Shown one piece after another: positions 21,371 through 30,569 of a stretch of DNA of 64,000 nucleotides; the stretch's first letter is position 1; each line of letters opens with the position of its first letter. The notes beneath the pieces are model-generated. The model was not told the DNA's origin. It saw only the letters and a list, made by a program, of their open reading frames with translations, and did not search any database. Source of the stretch: Trichoderma breve (Eukaryota > Ascomycota > Sordariomycetes > Hypocreales > Hypocreaceae). A program made the translations under genes and the position numbers. Location of the stretch: contig NW_026611593.1 of assembly GCF_028502605.1 (NCBI RefSeq), forward strand, positions 434,001 through 498,000. Reading direction: 5' to 3'.

Positions 21371-21962
21371 AAGACTTATACACTATTGAAATTTCTAGAT
21401 ATTTAATAATAATTGATCTCATATTAGTATCTTTGGGTAATTTATGCCCTATATCCAGCGAAAATATGCCTAAGAAATAAGAATATATAGTATTTACTAA
21501 TATGACTTGCAAAGTTCATATTACTGCAATGATCTCTTCGTTACAGGACACAGATCCAATGAAGTCCAGAGCACAACATCTCGACCTTGACGGAATCTCT
21601 AAACGGCCAAGAATACACCTGGTGCATGGTGCGGTCATCAGTATTGAACGGGAGAGCATTTGGCAGCACCCATTCCCATGCCCGGCGGAGATACTCCCGC
21701 TCGTTTGGCAAGGAAATGCTTGATGGTAGCTATGATTCCGGTCCTGAATGCCTTTGATGGTCTCGTAGCATCCGAACATATATTCGGGACTCCGCGGCCC
21801 GGAAATAAAGTCCTGGACTTCTCAGGCAATTCTACTCCGTAGGAATACGCGATATCTATGATTTGGATTCATGCTTTTAAATAAGCTACTGCTAGCTCTT
21901 CACTTTAATGTTCCAAATCACATCACATTGCTGCATTAGACTCTACACTCCAACTCACCATC
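21371..21962. other. intergenic region containing a GH3 remnant
   Basis: AT-rich 3' flank of the hydrolase up to about 21540, then the GH3 fragment, then a 120-nt promoter for the SDR at 21963. Confidence 0.45.
21545..21842 (-). pseudogene. glycoside hydrolase family 3 (beta-glucosidase) fragment
   Basis: Three minus-strand frames must be combined: EYMFGCYETIKGIQD, then RTGIIATIKHFLA, then NEREYLRRAWEWVLPNALPF with DDRTMHQVYSWPF. These are in the order of the conserved GH3 region around the KHF(I/V)xNEQE and DDRTxHExYLWPF motifs. Frameshifts between them, and the absence of the nucleophile SDW region and the C-terminal domains, mark it as a relic of about 100 codons. Confidence 0.6.
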
Positions 21963-22955
21963 ATGTCATTTGATCCAGCCAACCTTGATCCCATTGCGGA
22001 TAAGTCTGTTCTTATCACTGGTGGTTCATCTGGTTTGGGCCTTGCCACAGCCCGTGCTTTTGTGGCTTCGGGCGCATACGTGACCATTGCAGATATCCAA
22101 CCGCCTCCCGAAAATGTGTTTGGCGATGGACAGCACCGCGTCAACTTTTCTCTTTGCGATGTGAGAGACTCTTCATCGCAGACCGAAGCTTTCAAAGCGG
22201 CGATCAAGTTCGCCCCAAGTCATGGTCTTGACGTTGTTGCCCTTTTTGCTGCCGTGGACGATTCACCCAACCTTGTCGATCTCGTCAAGGCCTCTGACTC
22301 TCAGGCAATAAATGTGCCGCATCAACTCATCGCCAATGAAAAAAATGCTAGCGTTACTGAGGGTTCGTCTAATGGCAATGGGCCAAATTTAGACAACCTT
22401 AGCATAAAGTGTCTGGATGTGAACTTGAAGGGAATCTATTACTCAACCTATCTCGCCTTGCACTACCTGCAGCAGCCCGAATTGGCACCCTCTTCTCAAA
22501 CCTCGATCTCGGACAATCGCTCGACAAAGTCGCTGATTTTGCTCTCCTCATTGGGTGGCTACCTTGATGACAGCCACGACAGTATATATTCCGCCACCAA
22601 GTACGGCATTCGAGGTCTCTTCCGCAGCATTCGACTGCGATCATACAATGAACTAAATGTGCGCTGCAATTTGGTAGCACCATGGGTCATCAGGACCCCG
22701 TTGACTGTCCCTCTCCAAGACTTCATGGATAAGAGCGGAATGCCTGAAGGAAAGGGACTGACTTTTGCAACTGTGGATGCTGTTGTTGACGCTGTGGGTC
22801 GGTGTGCCGTGGATGAGAATGTTGTTGGTCGCTCAATTGCTGTTATGCCTGAAGGCAACTTTGACCTCGGTGATGATGAAGAAGGACTCTGGGCAGGTGC
22901 AGCATTAAAGAAAATTGTGCAGGCGAGAAAGGATGCTGGAGATGTGATTGTTTGA
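21963..22955 (+). CDS. short-chain dehydrogenase/reductase (15-PGDH-like)
   Basis: Single-exon 330-aa frame. The cofactor motif TGGSSGLG lies at residues 19-26 and is followed by the beta-2 acidic residue region VTIADIQ, which favours NAD(H). The DVRDSS motif and the catalytic Ser (LLSSLGG) and YSATKYG (Tyr/Lys) are present, with a C-terminal VAPWVIRTPL segment. The usual NNAG motif is replaced by FAAVDD. The layout resembles fungal SDRs annotated as 15-hydroxyprostaglandin dehydrogenase-like. It sits about 600 nt downstream of the hydrolase on the same strand. Cytosolic oxidation of a hydroxyl group is likely; the substrate is unknown. Confidence 0.87.
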   Translation: MSFDPANLDPIADKSVLITGGSSGLGLATARAFVASGAYVTIADIQPPPENVFGDGQHRVNFSLCDVRDSSSQTEAFKAAIKFAPSHGLDVVALFAAVDDSPNLVDLVKASDSQAINVPHQLIANEKNASVTEGSSNGNGPNLDNLSIKCLDVNLKGIYYSTYLALHYLQQPELAPSSQTSISDNRSTKSLILLSSLGGYLDDSHDSIYSATKYGIRGLFRSIRLRSYNELNVRCNLVAPWVIRTPLTVPLQDFMDKSGMPEGKGLTFATVDAVVDAVGRCAVDENVVGRSIAVMPEGNFDLGDDEEGLWAGAALKKIVQARKDAGDVIV

Positions 22956-23818
22956 TGATTCTCCGTAGCGAGACATGCAGCGATCTGAATAAATTTTTCT
23001 TCGCTATTATAGCACCAAGAACTTAAGAGAGACGTAGTTTTGTCTTATTCTACAGGTTTGCAGTAAGTAACTCATAGGATACTAATACACAACTATAAAC
23101 TCATCCGTATTATAATTGTGTACCTGTAATGTAATACGCTATAACCTACCGCCGCCCAAACGACGTCCCAGACAACCTTTGCGACTCCAGGTCTAAGAGG
23201 CTCCTTAGTTAACCTACGCTTCACTTTGCAATATATTCCAACTAATAGCAAAGCAAGTAGCATCTATGAGAGCTAAGTCATATACTGTAGATGTGTTAGA
23301 TACAGTCAGGGGTGATAGGTCGGCTGAGCTGCGGAACGGGTTTGTTTCGGCCGCCCGCGGGATTCCGCGGAGGTGTGGAGTCACTGAATGCCTCATGCTC
23401 CATGGCTAGCCGGGGGTTGAGCTGCAGTGACAACTCGATATCTTTTTAGCTACTTTTAGAGTTGGTCGAAAATCCGGAGATAATTACATACTTGGAGACA
23501 GGCTGAGCCCCGGATCAGGAGATAATAACTCCGGATTCATGCTACAACTCTGCCAGACGTGGCCAGTTAAAGGGGGGCGGGTCTGCGTCACATCGCCGGA
23601 CCTCCGGGCGTTACTCCGGACTCGGATGGCTTGGGCCGGAGCCACTCACGGCACTCCAACACTCCTGCAGCCCCTGCGCGCGGCACTTGGGACGCGATGA
23701 AAGGAAGCTGTTCCTTCTATTTAGGTCAATGACTCTATTGTGTTGAGTTCGCCAGATCATGTTTTGTTTTGTTCCAACGACAATTGAGATCTCTCCCGCA
23801 GAATATTAATCACCCACA
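22956..23818. other. promoter region of the retinol-dehydrogenase-like gene
   Basis: About 0.86 kb, GC-rich at 23340-23700. It carries CCGGAGATAATTA (23476-23488) and AGGAGATAATAACTCCGG (23518-23535), resembling the palindrome in front of the hydrolase gene. Confidence 0.5.
23476..23535. promoter_or_regulatory. two CGGAGATAAT-type elements
   Basis: CCGGAGATAATTA and, 30 nt further, AGGAGATAATAACTCCGG. Both share the GGAGATAAT core with the palindrome at 19759 and lie about 290-345 nt before the ATG at 23819. Confidence 0.45.
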
Positions 23819-25029
23819 ATGCATTCGAAAGAACCCGAATTCTCTGAGAATGACATACCGGATCTGAGTGGCTACGTTACGATTGTTACGGGAGGTAAGA
23901 ATTACGGTTACGAAGCTGTAGGAGAAGTTTTCGGTCTTAGTAACTTGCTAATTATATACGCGGTAGGGAATTCCGGTATTGGATATGAGACAGCCAACCA
24001 ACTCGCGCTTCACAATGCGCGTGTCTACATCGCTAGCCGATCTCAAGAGCGAGTGAACCAAGCCATCGGTCAAATGTCACAGGCGGCCATGGGAAAGACG
24101 CTTGACTTGCATTTTCTTCAAATAGATCTACAGGATCTAAAGTCGGTCAAGGCAGCTGCCGAGCATTTCATGACACTAGAAACCCGCTTGGATATCTTGA
24201 TCAACAATGCCGGTGTACGCTCGGTTCACTATCCTTATGTTTTTTCGGCCATCACATGCATCTAACTGAGCCATCAATAGGTCATGACCGTCCCCTTTAA
24301 ACTCACCGCCGATGGGCTCGAGACGCAGTGGCAAGTCAACTACGTTTCGCCTCACATTTTTACCAGCAGTCTCATGCCTCTTTTGTTATCGACCGCGTCA
24401 ACTCTGGATACTAAGGATCGAGTTCGAGTCGTTCATGTATCCAGCGATGCAGCCTTTTTCGGCCCCGACACAGTGCAGTGGAACGACGTCAATATGACTT
24501 CAACTAAGGGAGTGATGGAGCTGTGGTAAGTGGACTGTGATAGTATTGGGGAAATTACAAGTATCATCGCTCACCAAAGTAATCAATCGAACCAGGAAGA
24601 GATACGGACATTCGAAACAAGCTATCATACGTGATGCGAAAGAGTTGAATGATCGCTATAGTTCGCAAGGTACGTTGCCCAAGATCTCCTGGATAATTAC
24701 ATCTCATACTAAAGCGCCACAACACCGCAGGTGTTACTGCGTACTCTGTTCATCCAGGCATTGTCAAATCGAATCTGCAAGGACACGACCCGACCCTTAT
24801 GGGAAAGGTCGTTCGAGTGGCGATGAAGCTCGGAGCTGGTGACACGCCTCTCCATGGAGCACTCAATTCGCTGTATTGTGCCACGAGCCCCAGCGCACCG
24901 GTTCAAGGGCAGGGAAGGTTCTTTGTTCCGGTTGGCAAGCCGGATTCACGTGCGGACAAATGGATCAGGGACAGAGAGGGAAATTCACGATTGTGGGAGC
25001 TGGGAGAGAGTCAATTAAAACGCCTATAG
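23819..25029 (+). CDS. SDR, retinol-dehydrogenase/WW-oxidoreductase-like
   Basis: Five exons: 23819-23894, 23967-24214, 24281-24525, 24596-24669 and 24731-25029. All phases close, giving 313 aa. The sequence has the cofactor motif VTGGNSGIG (residues 23-31), the LINNAGV motif, VHVSSDAAFFGP with the catalytic Ser, the active-site YGHSK and the VHPGIVKSNL segment. Exon 2 was ended at GGT, not GG, because that keeps NNAGVM intact and avoids a stop. This clade reduces or oxidises lipophilic alcohols and ketones and is frequent in fungal biosynthetic and degradation clusters. It is co-oriented with the hydrolase and SDR upstream, and shares promoter elements with the hydrolase. Confidence 0.87.
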
Positions 25030-25378
25030 TAAATCGGACCGTACTATAAGGTGTTTTGCTCTTATTTGGTTGCGTTATTACAATAGTTATAGAAACGTTC
25101 ACATGGTGGATTGTAATTAGTCCTTTTCATTAATAAATCTGTTGTTTCGAAATATTCTAATTTTAATGAATTTTATTAACCTCTATTCTCGGCGGAGCTC
25201 GGACAGCAGTCTAAATCCGCGGGGCGACTAACTCCGCAGCCTACATGTAGAGTGCTATTTGCTTTCATCTCAATACAAGACGTGAACGTAAGGCCTCTGT
25301 GTTATATATCGGGCACTATTGAACACTTCCTCACTATGGTATTAGAGCAATTTTTGCCCTCCAACATAAGCAAATCGA
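25030..25378. other. promoter of the Zn2Cys6 regulator
   Basis: 0.35 kb, with GGCGGAGCTCGG and CTCCGCAGCC texts around 25190-25240 that resemble CGG/CCG half-sites; no gene seen. Confidence 0.4.
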
Positions 25379-28005
25379 ATGGCAACCTCATCAGAGAGGA
25401 GGGACCCTTCTATGAACCCGCCGCCTTACGATGAAGGGAGGCGATTGAGACCTCAACTGTCGTGCACATACTGCAGACAAAAGAAGTAGGTATAAGTCTC
25501 CTTCTTGCGTATATCCGGTCTGTCTCATTCAGTTACCTCAAGGCTCAAGTGCGACCGAGGGCATCCTTGCGACAACTGCGCAAAACGCAACCAGTCTCAA
25601 TCATGTCAGTATACCAATCCTGCGGTGCGCAACAGAACTGCCCAAGCTCGCCGGGTGACCTACTCTAGCGATATTGCTGAGAGAGTACGTCACTTGGAAA
25701 ATCTCGTCCTTTCTTTGGGAGCTCGAAATTCCGGCCTGCAGAACCAAAGCACCAATGCAGGAACGATTCGTGTAGCAGTTCCGGACGATCATGGTGGGCT
25801 GTCGCAAGAAATCGGCACTCCAGGGACGATGCATGGAGATCAGATGGGCACGAGATGGTTTGATGATACGCATTGGCAAGCTATAATGGATGATGTAAGT
25901 GCTTGCGGTGGTCTCTCTACTGAAGCAAAGCTAATATAACCAAAGATAGCAGAGCTCAAGGGCTGCACAGATACACAATCACGCGGTGACCCCCTTCCAG
26001 ACACCGTAGAGGAAGAGAATTACGGCCTGACATTGTTTTTCGGCCTGTCACAGTCGATGAACCGGCCTGATTTGCTGGCATCCCTCCCTTCAAGGCCTGT
26101 CGTCGACCGGCTCGTTTCTCGGTACTTCAACACCAAGGAGCCTATACTAAGTATGTGACACCATGGCAAGGCACTAGTGCTTCTCTGAGATGAACAAATG
26201 CTTATAAGGCTTCAGTGGTCCTCCATACTCCAACCTTCTATAGAGAGGTAACTATACGTATTCGGGAATACATCTACAAACGAAAACTGATGGCAACCAC
26301 AGTATACGCAATTCTGGGAGAACCAACAGGCAGCGCCTGTCGCTTGGATCAGTCTCCTCTTCAATATCTTGTGCTACTCTGTCTCCTTTTACCAGCGTGC
26401 AGGCGATGCTCTTCCGGGTTCGCTGGGTGAGCCAAGGCGTGCTCGCGATAGGTTCAGAACCCGTGCTGCGCAATGCCTGGTGCTCGCAGACTATACCAGA
26501 CCAGGTCGATACAAGGTCGAGGCTCTCCTGCTCTACTCCGGAACAGAATTCATGAGAACCAGAGATAGCCAGATTGGCATTTCTATTCTGTTCGGGGTCA
26601 TTGTTAAGCTGGCCATGCACATGGGTTACCATCGCAACTCAAAACACTACCAGAATCTTTCGGTCTTCGAAGGCGAAATGAGGAGGCGGGCTTGGGCATT
26701 GATTTGGCAAGTAGACCATCTTGTTTCGTTCCAAGTTGGTCTTCCTAGAACGATATCTGATTCGCAGTGTGACGCCGGGCTGCCTCACAATCTTGTTGAC
26801 GAGGACTTTGACGAGACGACAAAAGTGCTTCCCACGCCTCGACCCATTACGGAGCGGACTCCGGTAACATACACAATCATGAAAGGAAGACTTGTGTCTG
26901 TTTTTGCCCGGATTGTTGAAAACCCCAACTTGACAGGAGGTGCAATGCACGAGGATGTGACGCAGCTTGATAAACATCTACAGGACGCACACATCTCTCT
27001 GCCGCCTGTTTTGCGCATCCGTACGATGAACATGTCTATTACCGATCCTCCAGACCTCATCATGCAACGGTATAATCTCGAATTGCTCTACCAGAAAGCC
27101 CGATGCGTGCTTCATCGCAGATACTTGACCGACTACCGATCAGATTTGAGATATGCTTACTCAAGGTGGTCGTGTGTAGATGCAGCGACGCAGATTATTC
27201 GCCACCAGAGTGACCTCTACGACGAGACGTTACCAGGTGGGCAGCTGTATAAAGATAGATGGTACATATCATCGCTCACAAGCCATGACTTTCTCCTGGC
27301 TGCGATGGTCTTATGCCTGGAACTCTCTTGGAAGACGACGAGCGACCCGCCAAATCTATACCCTGGCTCAATGAGTTCAACACCCAAAAGCCGAGAAGAA
27401 CTGTCCAAAATATTGGAGACCTCGTACAGCATTTGGACTGCATTCAGTGAAACGTCAACGGAAGCTCGCAAGGCATCCAGAGCGCTGGCACTGATGCTTC
27501 AAAGCGCTAAGAGAAACCGTCCAGGCTCTAGAGATATGGGAGAGGAGCCAGTGCGAGATCAAAGACCGAGGCTGCGTCATATTAATCGTATGTCGTTTCA
27601 TATCCTCTTTCGGACTTCCAACCATGTAATGCTAGTAACACTTTGCAGATGACGCCAGGCATCTCCCCCTGGAAAACAGCCAGCCTCAGATGTTCCTCCC
27701 CAGCGAAACACAGGCAGAACCAGACCTAAGCGGAATGGCAGAGCAGACATCGATGGCGATTGAGGATATGATGAATAACCCCGAAGGGTTTGATTGGGTA
27801 AGCGCTTTTTAACATTTCTGTCCCGTGTTTCCATATGGCACATCTCCCCAAAACATTCCATCCTTTAAAAAGTCGTTACTAACTCTGCTAGAATGCTTGG
27901 GATAACCAAATCCAACACAACAGTTGGGAATTAACAGATGAGACGTGGATGGCAAGTTTGGCACCTTCCGATTCTCAGTTGTCAATGTTCTCGCCTACAG
28001 ACTAA
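25379..28005 (+). CDS. Zn2Cys6 transcription factor with fungal-specific MHR domain
   Basis: Seven exons: 25379-25485, 25543-25894, 25946-26150, 26216-26247, 26303-27587, 27649-27797 and 27892-28005, giving 747 aa with all phases closed. Residues about 29-56 form the binuclear zinc cluster; the six Cys have spacing C2C6C5C2C8C. A linker-coil region (VRHLENLVLSLG) follows. The middle-homology domain includes TPTFYRE, YQRAGDALPGSL, GISILFGVIVKLAMHMGYHR and RRRAWALIWQVDHLVSFQVG. The first intron splits the zinc cluster, as in many such genes. It is flanked by redox enzymes and is the likely local regulator. A decayed copy of its second exon lies at 19.4 kb. Confidence 0.9.
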
Positions 28006-28180
28006 TAGACGCGCGTGGCTGTGGGTTGCAATGTGTAAATTACTCGCTTATCAGGATGTATCAAGGATTTGCTATAAAATTCCCGTGTTCTCCTCAAATA
28101 TTGCTTGTCTATAACGAGTGCCAAACTTATGTCCGCCCGATCAACAACATCCATGTCTACCAAGTACCTAGTAATCATCC

Positions 28181-29185
28181 TCATACGGCAACGTCACCCA
28201 CTGTCAAAACCACCTTGCCCTGAGTCCTGCCCTCGTGAACTGATTTGACGGCTTCGAAACCCTCAGATAGTGGGAAAACTTTTCCGACACAAGGCTTAAT
28301 CTTTTTCGCTGCCACGAACGAAATAAGATCTCTAAACTCATCCAGCGTGCCTGCATATACTCCATGGATGCTAAGCTGATCAACCAATAGACGGAATGCA
28401 TCTGTAGGCAGTTCAAACCCGCCGTGGCCACCGCAAACCACAATTGTACCTCCCGCTTTGACCGAAGCAACTGAATGCTTCCAAGTCACAGTGCCGCTAG
28501 TATCGAACACGGCATCGACTTGCGTGGGAAGCGTCTCCCCAGAGTCAAACGTTTTCTCGGCGCCAAGAGACTCTGCAAGTTTTCTTTTCTCAGCAGTACG
28601 ACCAGTGGCCCATACACGCATTCCAGCAGCAACACCAAGCTGGATAAGAGCCGTGGTAACACCACCTGAGCTGCCTTGCACAAGCATAGTCTGGCCAGGT
28701 CGCAGTCCGGACTTGGTGAAGAGCATACGATAGGCAGTAAGCCAAGCAATTCCAAGTACAGAGCCCGATACCGAGTCGATTTCTTTAGGCAGCGGCAAAA
28801 GGTTGGCTGGTGGGATAGCAACATATTCCGCTAGGGTACCATCTCTAATTTCGGACGGGACATTGCGCTTTTCATCCTTTGTCTCATCGCCAATATATCC
28901 GGGTGAGATCATAACGGGGTAAATTATGACTCGTGATCCATCTTCAAGAGTTCCAACACCCTCGCAGCCTATAATAATCGGAAAAGTGATTTTGTGCATC
29001 CCAACGCCCTTTAGGGTAAAAACGTCGTGCCAGTTGACAGTTGCGGCCTCGATTTTGACGCGTTTCCAACCCTCTGGAACCTTGGGCAAGGGTACTTGGC
29101 CAACTGTGAGACCGGCCAGAGGGTTTTCATTATCACCTTTGGCTGCATATACCGCTAGCATAGTCTGTGCCCCGGATGATGCCAT
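28181..29185 (-). CDS. MDR-family (quinone-oxidoreductase-like) dehydrogenase
   Basis: Single exon, 334 aa. The N-terminal catalytic domain has AATVNWHDVFTLKG and FPIIIGCEGVGTL, the place where zinc-type enzymes have GHE. The cofactor fold has VQGSSGGVTTALIQLG, with a basic residue (TGRTAEKR) downstream that favours NADPH. DAVFDTSG and VVCGGHGG follow, and the C-terminal motif VHEGRTQGKVVLTV closes the domain. Cys zinc ligands are not visible, so it is probably a zinc-independent quinone/enone reductase. A TATA box precedes it. It faces the regulator gene tail to tail, with about 175 nt between them. Confidence 0.9.
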   Translation of the reverse strand: MASSGAQTMLAVYAAKGDNENPLAGLTVGQVPLPKVPEGWKRVKIEAATVNWHDVFTLKGVGMHKITFPIIIGCEGVGTLEDGSRVIIYPVMISPGYIGDETKDEKRNVPSEIRDGTLAEYVAIPPANLLPLPKEIDSVSGSVLGIAWLTAYRMLFTKSGLRPGQTMLVQGSSGGVTTALIQLGVAAGMRVWATGRTAEKRKLAESLGAEKTFDSGETLPTQVDAVFDTSGTVTWKHSVASVKAGGTIVVCGGHGGFELPTDAFRLLVDQLSIHGVYAGTLDEFRDLISFVAAKKIKPCVGKVFPLSEGFEAVKSVHEGRTQGKVVLTVGDVAV

Positions 29186-29320
29186 GGTGTATAAGTGGAG
29201 ATTTTGTGAGAGTATGTGTTGTAGGTATTAGATTCGAGAGCAAGTGCTGAGAGACTATGTGTATGGAATGAAGGTGAATTAGAAGATTGTGTGGCCGAAG
29301 TAGACTGATAGAGCCATACC

Positions 29321-29328
29321 TTTATATA
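29321..29328 (-). promoter_or_regulatory. TATA-like box of the MDR gene
   Basis: TATATAAA on the minus strand, about 140 nt upstream of the ATG at 29185. Confidence 0.45.
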
Positions 29329-29520
29329 AAAGGACGTTGAAGGTGTGAATACTATCGGTGGAGAGGCGGAGAATCTTGGCTATCTAGCAACCCTATAAAA
29401 CTACAAGCTACATTTCTAATAAGTATGGTCTCCGTGAATAGACACCTGTATTTGTTATTAGGTTCCTCACTGACAACATGGTAGGACCTTGGAAAGATTC
29501 ATCGAATGTGACATTTTGGG

Positions 29521-29534
29521 TGCGGAATTCCGCA
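29521..29534. promoter_or_regulatory. palindrome TGCGGAATTCCGCA (CGG-N4-CCG)
   Basis: A perfect 14-bp palindrome. The core CGGAATTCCG recurs at 33821-33830 and 33892-33901. CGG inverted repeats are the classic Zn2Cys6 binding form. Confidence 0.4.
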
Positions 29535-30569
29535 TCTTCGAATCTTACCCACACCAAGAGTATATAGAAGTCCACAAATATGATTCATAACGCTAGAAAT
29601 CTCGCATACACTAAATTTGTCAGATAGTCTAATCATACTTCTTATTGTGTGGGATAATGTCCGGTTTCCCCTTCCACTTCGCTCCGATTTGTTAATACCA
29701 TGACATGGAGACTGCGCTCCGCACCAATACGGAGATTTCTATACAACCTCTTCTTAGACTACCCATGACCTCCAGTAGACTATATAATAACTTTGAAGGT
29801 CTCTCATGAGACACTGTGATGGGAGAATGCATGATGTGGATACAGGCTGAGTTCATCCCGTGTGAATGTAACTACCTAACTACAACTTGATGCTACAGAC
29901 CATATCTTTTAACTTTTTCTCTTGGCGACTGGAATTTAGGAGTTATATTATATAGAAAACAACAATTTACGATCAGTATACTAGGTCTCGCCCAAGGTGA
30001 ATACCCATAGTGTTTGTGGTGCCTACTATGAATCAGGATTTATTTATTATAGTCAAGAAAAGGAGACTGCCGTTTATTTACTGCTACCTCCTGGGTTAGA
30101 TAGAGAAGAACAGTGAAATGACTCATAACGTATATCAGAATTTGCCTTGAGAAGCTCTACAGGCTGAAATTGAGAAGGGAGGATGGTTAGAGAAACGCCT
30201 CTTTGAGGGCGCGATTCACTATTGCAACAATCACTATAAACCTCGCTGCCATCAACACTATGTTACTAAATATGATGCGCATCAGAATTCACCATTTCAT
30301 TTATTGTAGCTGATAATATGTATTTACTCCGACAGGTGAATGCAACTGACGTGGTGAATTGATCATGCAATATGCCTAGACGAATCTTCATTCACTTCTA
30401 TTTCGTTTGCTGTTTGCTTCTCAAGCCTCTCAGTGAATTCTGGTCTCTAGATTATAATTGACTTGGTCTACGCAACATTTCGAAGTCTACCGCCTCAGAC
30501 TTTATCCTAAGATCTAAGGCATCCCAGTAGCATATTCATATTGCTGTGGGCATCAACGGATCGCGAGTC

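Larger units (their letters stand above)
29186..30569. other. divergent promoter region between MDR gene and helicase-nuclease gene
   Basis: 1.4 kb without a recognised gene. It holds the TATA box of the MDR gene and one TGCGGAATTCCGCA palindrome. Confidence 0.45.

Noticed and set aside
20000..29200. Polyketide or nonribosomal peptide gene cluster
   Set aside because: No PKS, NRPS, terpene synthase or P450 gene is present; only tailoring-type enzymes and a regulator.
30546..30569. Earlier start of the helicase gene
   Set aside because: The first codon there is GTG; the first in-frame ATG is at 30570.
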